From NCBI GenBank assembly GCA_049840935.1, contig JASGJA010000024.1, forward strand, positions 62,001-126,000: a DNA stretch of 64,000 nt, read 5' to 3'. Position numbers and translations under genes: made by a program. Origin of the DNA: Mesorhizobium_G sp049840935. GTDB taxonomy: Bacteria > Pseudomonadota > Alphaproteobacteria > Rhizobiales > Rhizobiaceae. Shown one piece after another: positions 16,707 through 25,562 of this stretch (its first letter is position 1; each line of letters opens with the position of its first letter). The notes under the pieces are model-generated. The model ran no database searches. It was not told the DNA's origin and worked only from the letters and a program-made list of their open reading frames with translations.

Positions 16707-16735
16707 TTGACGTTTACGCAAACGTCAACTAAATA
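16707..16735 (+). promoter_or_regulatory. Beta-oxidation operon promoter with MerR-type operator
   Basis: A perfect inverted repeat TTGACGTTT-N4-AAACGTCAA covers 16707-16728. It contains the -35 element TTGACG (16707-16712); TAAATA (16730-16735) follows at an ideal 17-base spacing as the -10. MerR-family activators use promoters with a long 19-20 base spacer, so a normal 17-base spacer fully covered by the operator suggests repression, relieved by a ligand. The start codon of the first acyl-CoA dehydrogenase is at 16829. Confidence 0.72.
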
Positions 16736-16828
16736 GGAGTTGAGCAGAACATCGCTATTGCCCCTATTTCCGTCCCGTGATCGCCTAAGCATCTCAGGAC
16801 AAACTCTGATCTGTTTGTGGAGGAACGC

Positions 16829-18625
16829 ATGCCGATCTATCAGGCACCGGTCAAAGATACGCTTTTTGTGCTGAACGAGGTTCTCGGTTTCGAGCGCTAT
16901 AGCAATCTTCCGGGCTTTGCGGATGCGAGTGGCGACATGCTGGAGGCGATTCTCGGCGAGGCCGGCAAGCTTGCGGAAAACGTGATCCAGCCTACAAACC
17001 GCGATGGCGACATTGAAGGCTGCACGCGCAACGCAGATGCAACCGTCAAAACGCCTAAGAGCTTCAAGCCAGCCTATGATGCCTATCGTGAAGGTGGGTG
17101 GATGGGCCTTGCCATTCCCACGGAGCATGGTGGGCAAGGCTTGCCCTATTCGGTCAATCAGGCCGTCAGCGAATACTTCATTTCGGCCAACATGGCTTTG
17201 ATGATGTATCCCGGCCTGACACACGGCGCTATTGCGGCCATCCATGTTCATGGCTCTGACGAGCAAAAAGCCACCTGGCTGCCGAAGATGGTGGAGGGCG
17301 TGTGGACCGGTACCATGAACCTCACCGAGCCGCATTGCGGCACTGATCTTGGTCTACTTCGCACCAAGGCCGCGCCGGACGGTAAAGGCGCTTACAAGAT
17401 TTCCGGCCAGAAGATTTTCATCTCTGCCGGTGAGCACGACATGTCGGAGAACATTATTCACCTCGTGCTGGCGCGCGCGGAAGGTTCGCCGGATGGCATC
17501 AAAGGCATTTCGCTGTTTATTGTGCCGAAATTCATTCTCGATGCGGATGGCAATCCGGGCAAGCGCAATGGTGTGTCCTGTGGTTCCATCGAAGAGAAGA
17601 TGGGCATTCATGGAAACGCCACTTGCGTCATGAATTATGACGAGGCGGAAGGCTACCTCATCGGTGAAGTCAATGGCGGCATGAAAGCCATGTTCACCAT
17701 GATGAACGAGGCGCGTCTGGGCGTCGCCGCACAGGGGCTGGCGCTGTCCGAGGTCGCCTATCAGAACGCCGTCAGCTACGCGAAAGAGCGTTTGCAAGGT
17801 CGCTCATTGACTGGGCCGAAAGCACCGGACAAGAAGGCTGATCCGATCATCGTTCACCCCGACATTCGCCGCAATCTGATGACCATGAAAGCGTTCAACG
17901 AGGGTAGTCGCGCCTTCATGCTGTGGACTGCTCTCAAGTCCGACATTGCGCACCGCTCCGGCGACTATGCCGACCGTCAGCAAGCAGAAGATCATCTTGC
18001 GCTTATGACGCCGGTTGCCAAGGGCGTACTAACCGACAAGGGCTTCGAGCACGCGGTCATGGCGCAGCAGGTGTTCGGCGGTCACGGTTATATCGAAGAA
18101 CACGGCATGAGCCAGTTCGTACGCGATGCGCGCATCGCCATGATCTATGAAGGCGCAAACGGCATTCAGGCGCTTGATCTGGTTGGCCGTAAGCTCGGCC
18201 AGAATGGCGGTCGTGCCGTGCAGCACTTCTTCAAAGAAGTGGGCGACTTTTGTGAAGAAAACCGCTCTGATGAAAAATTAGCCCCCTTTACCAAGGCGCT
18301 CAAAAGAGGTTTGAACGATCTTCAGGCAGCTACGCTTTGGCTTATGCAGAACGGCATGAAAAACCCGGAAGATGCGGGCGCTGCTTCCACCGACTACATG
18401 CACCTCTTTGGTCTTGTAGCGCTTGGGTTCATGTGGGGTAAGATGGCGAAGGTTGCGCAAGTACGGCTGTCTGACGGAGCGAACGGCACCGCCGATTTCT
18501 ACGAAAGCAAGTTGGTGACGGCGCGTTACTTCATGGAGCGGATCATGCCGGAAACGGCGGCGCATCTGGCACGCATTTCCAGTGGCTCCGCGTCGATGAT
18601 GGCGCTGTCTGCCGAAGCGTTCTGA
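16829..18625 (+). CDS. Acyl-CoA dehydrogenase, long form with C-terminal extension
   Basis: FAD-dependent acyl-CoA dehydrogenase of 598 aa that makes the trans-2-enoyl-CoA in the first step of beta-oxidation. It has the short N-terminal segment of this subfamily (MPIYQAPVKDTLFVLNEVL), FAD and substrate blocks (MNLTEPHCGTDLGLLRTKA, ISGQKIFISAGEHD), FGGHGYIEEHGMSQFVRDARI, the IYEGANGIQALDLVGRKL motif, and an extra C-terminal domain of about 120 residues found in the long bacterial (DmdC/FadE5-like) dehydrogenases. ATG 16829 has GGAGGA just upstream; GTG 16817 is unlikely. It is the first gene of a run of at least five lipid-degradation genes on one strand. Confidence 0.93.
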   Translation: MPIYQAPVKDTLFVLNEVLGFERYSNLPGFADASGDMLEAILGEAGKLAENVIQPTNRDGDIEGCTRNADATVKTPKSFKPAYDAYREGGWMGLAIPTEHGGQGLPYSVNQAVSEYFISANMALMMYPGLTHGAIAAIHVHGSDEQKATWLPKMVEGVWTGTMNLTEPHCGTDLGLLRTKAAPDGKGAYKISGQKIFISAGEHDMSENIIHLVLARAEGSPDGIKGISLFIVPKFILDADGNPGKRNGVSCGSIEEKMGIHGNATCVMNYDEAEGYLIGEVNGGMKAMFTMMNEARLGVAAQGLALSEVAYQNAVSYAKERLQGRSLTGPKAPDKKADPIIVHPDIRRNLMTMKAFNEGSRAFMLWTALKSDIAHRSGDYADRQQAEDHLALMTPVAKGVLTDKGFEHAVMAQQVFGGHGYIEEHGMSQFVRDARIAMIYEGANGIQALDLVGRKLGQNGGRAVQHFFKEVGDFCEENRSDEKLAPFTKALKRGLNDLQAATLWLMQNGMKNPEDAGAASTDYMHLFGLVALGFMWGKMAKVAQVRLSDGANGTADFYESKLVTARYFMERIMPETAAHLARISSGSASMMALSAEAF

Positions 18626-18652
18626 TCGCTCAACAATTCGCCGGGAGGAAAT

Positions 18653-19822
18653 ATGGCGAGTGCATCTGAAGTTCTGGGACTGCCGAAACCCGCTTGGGCG
18701 GGCGATGACGTTTCCATGCTTTACGACATGTCGGTTCGCTTTCTCGAAAACGAGATCGCGCCGAAATATGACGAGTATGAAAAGAACGAGATCGTCGAGC
18801 GTGCGGCTTGGGAGAAGGCCGGTGCAAATGGCTTGCTCTGTGCCTCGATGCCGGAAGAATATGGCGGCTCAGGCGGCACTTTTGCGCACGAAAGCGCCAT
18901 TGCGGAAGCGTTGGGCCATGTCGGCACGGATGGCTTCGGCATAGCGCTGCATAACGCAATCGTCGCGCCTTACATCCTCCACTATGGCAGCGAAGAGCAG
19001 AAGCAACGCTGGCTGCCGCGCATGGCAACCGGCGAGTTGATCGGCGCAATTGCCATGACCGAGCCCGGCGCAGGTTCCGATCTGCAAGGTGTGAAAACAC
19101 GCGCCGAGAAATCGGGTAATCAATATTCGCTCAACGGCTCCAAGACCTTCATCACCAACGGCCAGAACGCCAATCTCATCATCGTTGTCACCAAGACCGA
19201 TCCGAGTCAGGGTGCGAAAGGCACATCGCTGATCGTGCTTGAGACAGATGGTGCGGAAGGCTTCGAGCGTGGCCGCAACCTCGACAAGATCGGCCTCAAG
19301 GCGAACGACACGTCCGAGCTTTTCTTCAATGACGTCCGTGTGCCGACCGCAAACCTGCTTGGGTCGGAAGAGGGGCAGGGCTTCATTCAACTCATGCAGC
19401 AGCTTCCGCAGGAGCGCCTGCTCGTCGGCACGCAGGCTATTGCGATGGCCGAACGAGCGCTTGCCGTCACCGTCGATTACGTGAAGGAACGCAAGGCGTT
19501 CGGCAAGGCGGTCATCGATTTCCAGAATACCCAGTTCAAGCTTGCAGAACTCAAAACCGAAATCACGATTGGCCGCGTTTTTTACAATGACTGCGTGCAG
19601 CGCCACATTGATGGCGGGCTGGACCCGGTCACCGCGTCGATGGCGAAATATTGGCTGACCGATTTGCAGGGAAAAGTCGTTGACGAATGCCTGCAACTGT
19701 TCGGCGGCTATGGTTACATGAACGAATATCCAATTGCCCGCATGTTCCGCGATGCGCGCGTTCAGCGCATTTATGGCGGAACCAATGAAATCATGAAGGT
19801 TCTGATCGCGCGCTCACTTTGA
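18653..19822 (+). CDS. Acyl-CoA dehydrogenase, short form
   Basis: Standard four-domain acyl-CoA dehydrogenase, 389 aa. Seen: the FAD-binding AIAMTEPGAGSDLQGVKT stretch, LNGSKTFITNG, the DVRVP turn, the QERLLVGTQAIAMAERAL helix, and the C-terminal LQLFGGYGYMNEYPIARMFRDARVQRIYGGTNEIMK block, whose glycine-threonine-asparagine contacts FAD. The catalytic glutamate in this type lies in that last block (YGGTNE). GGGAGGAAAT precedes the ATG. Its place after a long-form dehydrogenase suggests the two cover different chain lengths. Confidence 0.94.
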   Translation: MASASEVLGLPKPAWAGDDVSMLYDMSVRFLENEIAPKYDEYEKNEIVERAAWEKAGANGLLCASMPEEYGGSGGTFAHESAIAEALGHVGTDGFGIALHNAIVAPYILHYGSEEQKQRWLPRMATGELIGAIAMTEPGAGSDLQGVKTRAEKSGNQYSLNGSKTFITNGQNANLIIVVTKTDPSQGAKGTSLIVLETDGAEGFERGRNLDKIGLKANDTSELFFNDVRVPTANLLGSEEGQGFIQLMQQLPQERLLVGTQAIAMAERALAVTVDYVKERKAFGKAVIDFQNTQFKLAELKTEITIGRVFYNDCVQRHIDGGLDPVTASMAKYWLTDLQGKVVDECLQLFGGYGYMNEYPIARMFRDARVQRIYGGTNEIMKVLIARSL

Positions 19823-19846
19823 GTGCCATAGGCGAAGGAGAAGCAA

Positions 19847-21055
19847 ATGGCAGATGTATTTGTCTATGATGCGGTGCGCACCCCGCGCGGGCGTGGCAAG
19901 AAAGACGGCTCGCTGCATGAAGTGCCGACGCCGCGCCTTGCCGCCACAACCTTGACAGCACTGCGCGACCGCAACGGTCTCGACACCAGCACGGTCGATG
20001 ACATCATTTTCGGCTGTGTCGATCCAGTCGGCGAAGCGGGCGCGGTCATTCCACGCTCCGCCGCGTTTGAGGCTGGCTACGACAATAAAGCTCCGGGCAT
20101 CCAGATTTCGCGCTTCTGCGCTTCCGGCCTCGACGCAATAAATCTCGGAGCAGCAAAGATCGCGCAGGGTGCGGACGAGATCGTCATCGCCGGTGGCGTC
20201 GAATCCATGTCCCGCGTCGGCATGGGCATGTCGGGCGGCTCCTGGTACATGGACCCCGCCGTTGGCTTCCCCGGCTGGTTCGTACCTCAGGGTATTTCGG
20301 CAGATCTGATCGCCACCAAATATGGTTTCTCGCGTGACGATGTGGACGCCTATGCGGTCGAGAGCCAAAAGCGCGCGGCGCATTCTTGGGAAAAAGGCTA
20401 CTTCAAAAAATCGGTCGTACCTGTGAAAGACGTCAACGGTCTGACCATTCTCGACCATGACGAACACATGCGTCCCGGCACCGACATGCAGGCGCTTGCC
20501 TCGCTCAATCCGTCCTTCGTTATTCCGGGCGAAATGGGTGGCTTCGACGCTGTAGCGATCCAGCGTTATCCCGAACTGGAAGAGATCAACCACGTTCACC
20601 ACGCTGGCAATTCATCCGGCATTGTAGACGGTGCGGCTGCAGTATTGCTCGGCTCGAAGAAGGCAGGAAAGTCGATGGGCCTGAAGCCGCGCGCCCGCAT
20701 TCGAGCATTCGCAAATATAGGCTCGGAACCGGCCATCATGCTGACCGGCCCGGTCGATGTTACCGAAAAGCTGCTCAAGCGAGCCAAGATGAAGCTCAAG
20801 GATATCGACTTGTTTGAGCTGAACGAAGCCTTCGCTTCGGTCGTGCTGCGCTACATGCAGGCTTTCGACATTCCTCACGACAAGATCAACGTCAATGGCG
20901 GCGCGATTGCCATGGGCCATCCGCTCGGCGCAACCGGCGCGATTGTTTTCGGCACGGTTCTCGACGAGCTTGAGAGGCGGAACCTCAACACTGCCTTGGT
21001 CACGCTTTGCATCGGCGCAGGCATGGGCACTGCAACGATTATCGAGCGCGTATAG
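19847..21055 (+). CDS. fadA: Acetyl-CoA acyltransferase (3-ketoacyl-CoA thiolase)
   Basis: Degradative thiolase, 402 aa, that releases acetyl-CoA in the last step of each beta-oxidation round. Active-site Cys is in QISRFCASGLDAIN; GGVESMSRVGMGMSGG, LFELNEAFASV, catalytic His in NGGAIAMGHPLGATGA, and second Cys in LVTLCIGAGMG follow. It differs clearly from the biosynthetic-type thiolase at 6.0 kb. GAAGGAGAAG lies before the ATG, and the gene is followed by a short repeat-like hairpin before fadB. With fadB it would form the beta-oxidation multienzyme complex. Confidence 0.93.
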   Translation: MADVFVYDAVRTPRGRGKKDGSLHEVPTPRLAATTLTALRDRNGLDTSTVDDIIFGCVDPVGEAGAVIPRSAAFEAGYDNKAPGIQISRFCASGLDAINLGAAKIAQGADEIVIAGGVESMSRVGMGMSGGSWYMDPAVGFPGWFVPQGISADLIATKYGFSRDDVDAYAVESQKRAAHSWEKGYFKKSVVPVKDVNGLTILDHDEHMRPGTDMQALASLNPSFVIPGEMGGFDAVAIQRYPELEEINHVHHAGNSSGIVDGAAAVLLGSKKAGKSMGLKPRARIRAFANIGSEPAIMLTGPVDVTEKLLKRAKMKLKDIDLFELNEAFASVVLRYMQAFDIPHDKINVNGGAIAMGHPLGATGAIVFGTVLDELERRNLNTALVTLCIGAGMGTATIIERV

Positions 21056-21059
21056 CCCT

Positions 21060-21112
21060 TTCCTTCTCCCCGTTTACGGGCAGAAGGTGGCCCGAAGGGT
21101 CGGATAAGGGCA
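21060..21112. repeat. Degenerate copy of the intergenic repeat between fadA and fadB
   Basis: CCTTCTCCCCG-TTTA-CGGGCAGAAGG forms a hairpin (21062-21087) and is followed by GGTGGCCCGAAGGGTCGGAT, which resembles the body of the 45-bp repeat at 5.8-6.0 kb. It lies inside an operon, so it may stabilise the upstream mRNA or reduce readthrough. Confidence 0.6.
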
Positions 21113-21158
21113 GCGCCAATAGCGTTGACGAAACAGAATTAAAGAGGAGAAAATCTCC

Positions 21159-23375
21159 ATGACCTACACGAACTTCACGGTCGAAACTGACGCCGATGGC
21201 ATTGCGCTCGTCACATGGGATATGCCCGGCAAATCGATGAACGTCATCGATGAAAGCGTGATCCGCGAGCTGGACAAGATCGTCGATCAGGTCGCAATCG
21301 ATGCAGCCACAAAAGGGGCTGTCATTACCTCCGGCAAGGACAGCTTTTCCGGTGGCGCTGACCTGAAAATGCTTCAGGGACAAGTCGGAGCTTTCGCGCG
21401 CGACAGCAAGAAAGACCTCGAAAAAGCGACACAAACGCTGTTCGACAGCACCGGCTATCTCATCGGTTTGTTTCGTAAACTCGAAACCAGTGGCAAGCCT
21501 TGGGTTGCTGCGATCAACGGCACCTGCATGGGCGGTGCGTTCGAGCTTTCGCTGTCCTGCCATGGTCGCGTTGCTGCCAATTCCGACAAGGTGAAAATCG
21601 CGCTTCCCGAAGTGAAGGTCGGCATTTTCCCCGGTGCGGGAGGAACGCAGCGTGTGCCGCGCTTGGCCGACACGCAGTCCGCTCTCCAGTTCCTGACCTC
21701 CGGCCAAACGCTCTCGGCGCAGAAAGCCAAGGGCATGAATCTGGTGCATCAGGTTGCCGAACCGGGCGAACTCATCAAAGCGGCAAAGCAGATGATCAAG
21801 GACGGCCTGAAGCCGGTCCAACCTTGGGATGAGAAAGGGTTCAAGCTTCCCGGCGGCCCGGTCTATTCTGCCGCTGGCGCAAATCTCTGGCCGCCGGCAA
21901 TCGCTATTCTGCGTCGTGAAACCCACGGCAATTATCCCGCCGCACTCGCCATCCTGAACTGTGTCTATGAAGGGCTGCTGGTTCCGTTCGACACTGGACT
22001 CAAGATCGAGCGCCGCTATTTCACGGACATCATGAAGTCCAAGGAAGCGGCGGCGATGATCCGCTCGCTGTTCGTGTCCTTGCAAGAATTGAACAAGGGC
22101 GCGCGCCGCCCCGAAGGAGTTCCCGAAACAAAGTTCAAGAAGATCGGCGTCGTCGGCGCGGGTTTCATGGGCGCGGGCATTGCCTACGTTACTGCAAAGG
22201 CAGGCATTCCGGTCGTGCTGCTGGACCGCGAAGTCGCGTTGGCCGAGAAAGGCAAGGCGCATTCGGATAGTCTGATTTCCGATGCAATCAAGAAGGGACG
22301 CGCAAAGGCTGAGGATAAGGACAAGCTTCTTTCGCTCATCACACCCACTGCTGACTATGCTGACCTACAGGGTTGCGATCTTGTAGTCGAAGCGGTGTTC
22401 GAGGATTCGGCAGTCAAGAAGGCGACAACGGAAAAAACCGAAGCGGTATTGAAATCCTCCGCCGTGTTTGCCTCCAACACCTCGACCATTCCGATCACGT
22501 CGCTGGCGAAGAACTCTGCCCGTCCGAAGAATTTCATCGGCATTCACTTCTTTTCGCCTGTCGACAAGATGATGCTGGTTGAAATCATTCTTGGCAAAAA
22601 GACCGGCGACAAGGCTCTGGCGGTTGCCATCGACTATGTGCGCGCGATCAAGAAGACGCCAATTGTCGTCAATGACACGCGTGGCTTCTACGTAAACCGT
22701 TGCGTGCTGCGCTACATGTCAGAAGCTTACAAAATGCTGATCGAAGGCGTCCCGGCGCCGATGATCGAAAACGCTGCCAAGGCGGTAGGCATGCCGGTTG
22801 GGCCGCTTGCGCTCACCGACGAAACGGCGGTCGATCTGGCGCAGAAGATCATGCACCAGACGGTTCGTGATCTTGGCGAGAAGGCCGTCGATCCGGCGCA
22901 GATGAAGCTGATCGACATTATGGTGGACAAGCACGGTCGCCTTGGCCGCAAAAACAGCAAGGGCTTTTACGACTATCCGCCAAAGCCCGCGAAAAAGAAG
23001 CTGTGGCCGGGCCTCGCCGACCTCTATCCGCAACGCAAGCCCGAAGAGATTGACTTCGAGGAACTCAAGAAGCGCTTCCTGACGACGATCGCGCTGGAAG
23101 CATCCCGCGTTATGGCGGAGGGCATCGTCACCGATCCGCGCGAGGCGGACGTCGGTTCGATCCTCGCTTTCGGCTTCGCACCTTATACCGGCGGTGCGAT
23201 TTCCTATATCGACTTCATGGGCACCGCAGCGTTCGTGAAGCAGGCAAAGGCGCTACAGAAGAAATATGGCGCAGACTTCAAGGCTCCGAAGTTACTTTCG
23301 GAAATGGCTGAGAAGGGCGACACTTTCTACAAGCGCTTCGATCCCTATAAGGACTCGGCCAAGCAGGCAGCGTAA
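21159..23375 (+). CDS. fadB: FadB-type bifunctional enoyl-CoA hydratase / 3-hydroxyacyl-CoA dehydrogenase
   Basis: Multifunctional alpha subunit of beta-oxidation, 738 aa. The N-terminal crotonase domain (about 1-200) has the oxyanion-hole GKDSFSGGADLKML and the glutamate-bearing LPEVKVGIFPGAGGTQR. The central NAD-binding Rossmann fold starts at about residue 330 (VVGAGFMGAGIAYVTAKAG). The dehydrogenase catalytic region (FIGIHFFSPVDKMMLVEI, GFYVNRCVLRY) and a second C-terminal 3HCDH domain follow (GFGFAPYTGG-like FGFAPYTGGAISY). GAGGAG precedes the ATG. Its product feeds the adjacent thiolase. Confidence 0.95.
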   Translation: MTYTNFTVETDADGIALVTWDMPGKSMNVIDESVIRELDKIVDQVAIDAATKGAVITSGKDSFSGGADLKMLQGQVGAFARDSKKDLEKATQTLFDSTGYLIGLFRKLETSGKPWVAAINGTCMGGAFELSLSCHGRVAANSDKVKIALPEVKVGIFPGAGGTQRVPRLADTQSALQFLTSGQTLSAQKAKGMNLVHQVAEPGELIKAAKQMIKDGLKPVQPWDEKGFKLPGGPVYSAAGANLWPPAIAILRRETHGNYPAALAILNCVYEGLLVPFDTGLKIERRYFTDIMKSKEAAAMIRSLFVSLQELNKGARRPEGVPETKFKKIGVVGAGFMGAGIAYVTAKAGIPVVLLDREVALAEKGKAHSDSLISDAIKKGRAKAEDKDKLLSLITPTADYADLQGCDLVVEAVFEDSAVKKATTEKTEAVLKSSAVFASNTSTIPITSLAKNSARPKNFIGIHFFSPVDKMMLVEIILGKKTGDKALAVAIDYVRAIKKTPIVVNDTRGFYVNRCVLRYMSEAYKMLIEGVPAPMIENAAKAVGMPVGPLALTDETAVDLAQKIMHQTVRDLGEKAVDPAQMKLIDIMVDKHGRLGRKNSKGFYDYPPKPAKKKLWPGLADLYPQRKPEEIDFEELKKRFLTTIALEASRVMAEGIVTDPREADVGSILAFGFAPYTGGAISYIDFMGTAAFVKQAKALQKKYGADFKAPKLLSEMAEKGDTFYKRFDPYKDSAKQAA

Positions 23376-23381
23376 GCACCC

Positions 23382-23960
23382 ATGTATGTTTGGGCGCGCC
23401 TTGCGAAGATGGCCGCGACTGCAAAGAGTCGCGGCCCGCTTAATGTCGGCGAAATGTCTCGCCTTACCTTTCGCTGTCTGCCAAGCGATGTCGACGCCAA
23501 TCTGCACATGAACAACGCCCGCTATCCGATGCTCGCCGATGTCGGTCGCTATGATATTTTCATCCGCAGCGGCTTGGTCAAGCTTGGGCGAGAGCGCGGT
23601 TGGGCGCCCATGATGGGCGGCATTCAGTGCGTGTTCCTCCGCGAAATCAGGCTCTGGCGTCGCTTCGAACTTTTCTCCGCGCTTGAACTTTGGCAAGGAC
23701 TGCAATTCATGGGCAGGCAGCGTTTTGTGCTCGAAAACGGCCAAACCGCGTGCGAACTGCTAACCACGGCAGGCATCTACGATCTCCGCAACCGGCGTTT
23801 CGTTCCGATACAGGAAACGATGGCAGCGCTGGGAATAAGTGCGGCTTCGCGCGAACCGACCGAGGCTGAAAAACGGTTTCTTGCGTCGCACGAAGCGCTT
23901 CGTGCGCAAGCCAAATTGCCTCTGTCGCCTAGGCTGGACAATGCAACCCTTGACGACTAG
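23382..23960 (+). CDS. Thioesterase family protein (hotdog fold)
   Basis: Small acyl-CoA thioesterase-like protein, 192 aa. The hotdog signature is visible as SRLTFRCLPSDVDANLHMNNARYPMLADVGR, where DVD-x-N-x-HMNN is the usual active-site strand-helix. A second strand region (RRFELFSALELWQ, RQRFVLENGQTACE) follows. It begins six bases after fadB on the same strand with a weak ribosome site, so it is probably translated from the same message, and may release free CoA from dead-end acyl-CoAs. Confidence 0.82.
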   Translation: MYVWARLAKMAATAKSRGPLNVGEMSRLTFRCLPSDVDANLHMNNARYPMLADVGRYDIFIRSGLVKLGRERGWAPMMGGIQCVFLREIRLWRRFELFSALELWQGLQFMGRQRFVLENGQTACELLTTAGIYDLRNRRFVPIQETMAALGISAASREPTEAEKRFLASHEALRAQAKLPLSPRLDNATLDD

Positions 23961-23998
23961 AACAGCAAGGTATTTTTTCCTTTCTGAGAGGTGCGCGC

Positions 23999-24631
23999 AT
24001 GCTTTCGCATGAACGCGTCTGGGCAGCAATCGACGCGCTGGCCGCTCGCAATTCACTATCTGCTTCTGGCCTCGCGAAACGCGCCGGTCTGGACGCGACC
24101 GCATTCAATAAATCCAAGCGCCATTCGTCAGACGGGCGGCCTCGCTGGCCCTCCACGGAGTCGCTCGCAAAAATCATCGAGGCAACCAATTCCTCGGTCG
24201 AGGAGTTTATGAGTCTCGTGAGTGCGAGCGAAACAAATCGCACGCGCCACGCGGTGCCGTTGCTCGGTTTCGCTCAGGCTGGCGCGGGCGGCTTTTTCGA
24301 TGATGGTGGTTTTCCGGCAGGGCAGGGCTTTGACACAATCGACCTTCCTGCTGGTCCGGAAGAAGGTTCTTACGCGCTGAAAGTGCAGGGCGATTCTATG
24401 CTCCCGCTTTATCGCAATGGCGACGTGTTGATCGTTCGCCCCGATGCGAGTCTGCGCAAGGGCGACCGTGTCGTGGTCAAGACGCGCGGCGGCGAGGTAA
24501 TGGCTAAAGTGCTGGCCCGCCGCAGCAACGCAGATATGGACTTGCACTCCCTCAATCCCGAACATCCCGCGCGGCGCTTGCGCTCCGAGGAGGTCGAGTG
24601 GGTCGCACGCATCGTTTGGGCGAGCCAGTAA
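23999..24631 (+). CDS. Helix-turn-helix regulator with S24 (LexA-like) peptidase domain
   Basis: Transcriptional regulator of 210 aa, phage-repressor-like in shape but widespread in Rhizobiales chromosomes. N-terminal HTH at about residues 1-70 (SASGLAKRAGLDATAFNKSKR, PSTESLAKIIEATN). C-terminal S24 domain with the catalytic Ser in LKVQGDSMLPLY (about 132) and Lys in RVVVKTRGGEVMAK (about 161). An Ala-Gly cleavage site of LexA type may be the FAQAGAGGFF segment. GAGAGG lies before the ATG. No phage genes are nearby, so it is probably a stress or housekeeping regulator; targets are unknown. Confidence 0.85.
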   Translation: MLSHERVWAAIDALAARNSLSASGLAKRAGLDATAFNKSKRHSSDGRPRWPSTESLAKIIEATNSSVEEFMSLVSASETNRTRHAVPLLGFAQAGAGGFFDDGGFPAGQGFDTIDLPAGPEEGSYALKVQGDSMLPLYRNGDVLIVRPDASLRKGDRVVVKTRGGEVMAKVLARRSNADMDLHSLNPEHPARRLRSEEVEWVARIVWASQ

Positions 24632-24637
24632 CGCACG

Positions 24638-25555
24638 ATGCAACCCCGCAACGCAGCCATTGCCGTCGCTGGCCTTTGTCTCGCTGCCTTAGCCATTGTC
24701 TGGAGCGGCGCGCAGCTCGCCGAACCACAACCGACATTTCAGGCGGATCCGGCTGACGTGAACGACGCGGATGCGCTTGATACACCCGCGTCGCCAGTGA
24801 CCGAGGAAGAAGCGACCGCTGAAAGCGTTCCTGAACCAGAGGTCGCTCAACCTGCCGAGCCTGCCGAAGCGCAGCAGCCTGCGCCGGTTGCACCTGAACC
24901 GGAGCAGACGCAACAGCAGCAAACGGGAGAACTTGAACGTCTTCCCGCCCGCCCGCCGCTCAGCGAACTGGCGTCTCCAAAATCGCCAACACCGCCAAAA
25001 GCGGCAATGCCGGATGAATGGAAAAGTACGCGTCTGTTCAAGCCGGTGGCCTCGTCTGCCGGAACGATCGAAGCGCAGGGCTACAAGATTGCACTGAAAG
25101 GCGTCGAGCCAACCGACGCCAATGAAACATGCACGTTTGAAGGCAAAGAATGGCCGTGCGGACTACAGGCGCGCACCGCATTTCGTTCATGGTTGCGCGG
25201 ACGTGCGATTGCCTGTGATGTGCCACCACAGCCCGATCAGCAGCTTTTGGTGGCAGCTTGCAACATGGGCAAGTTCGACCTCTCCGAATGGCTCGTTTCG
25301 AGTGGTTGGGCCAAGGCAGCTACGGATGGACCCTATGTGGAGGCTGGCCGCAAAGCTTCGGAGGCGCACAAGGGCATTTTCGGTCCCCCGGCTGCAACCG
25401 ACGGCCTGAACCTGCCGCATTTGTCCGACCCGGAACCAATGGCGTTTCCGCAAATCGGCCCAATCCTGCAAGAGCAGGAACCTGAGCCTGTGCCTGTAAC
25501 ACCGCAACCACCGCTGACGGGGGCTTTCCCGCCAGCGCCACCTTCACCGCAATAG
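24638..25555 (+). CDS. Membrane-anchored protein with degenerate staphylococcal-nuclease fold
   Basis: 305 aa. One N-terminal membrane segment (AIAVAGLCLAALAIVWSG) is followed by an acidic, proline/glutamine-rich linker (about residues 35-115), an SNase-like domain (about 130-250) and a proline-rich tail. The domain keeps the WPCGLQARTAFRSWLRGRAI and FDLSEWLVSSGWAKA landmarks, but the usual DRYGR segment with a catalytic Arg reads PDQQLLVA, and the GIDAPE segment reads GVEPTDA. It is therefore probably not an active nuclease, although related proteins are annotated as thermonuclease family. It starts six bases after the S24 regulator with no clear ribosome site. Confidence 0.75.
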   Translation: MQPRNAAIAVAGLCLAALAIVWSGAQLAEPQPTFQADPADVNDADALDTPASPVTEEEATAESVPEPEVAQPAEPAEAQQPAPVAPEPEQTQQQQTGELERLPARPPLSELASPKSPTPPKAAMPDEWKSTRLFKPVASSAGTIEAQGYKIALKGVEPTDANETCTFEGKEWPCGLQARTAFRSWLRGRAIACDVPPQPDQQLLVAACNMGKFDLSEWLVSSGWAKAATDGPYVEAGRKASEAHKGIFGPPAATDGLNLPHLSDPEPMAFPQIGPILQEQEPEPVPVTPQPPLTGAFPPAPPSPQ

Positions 25556-25562
25556 CGGCGCG

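Noticed and set aside
21039..22262. 407-aa frame antisense to fadB
   Set aside because: Shadow frame; fadB motifs are continuous on the plus strand.
23999..24631. Prophage remnant indicated by the S24 repressor-like protein
   Set aside because: No phage genes, flanked by conserved housekeeping genes; this regulator type is common in Rhizobiales chromosomes.
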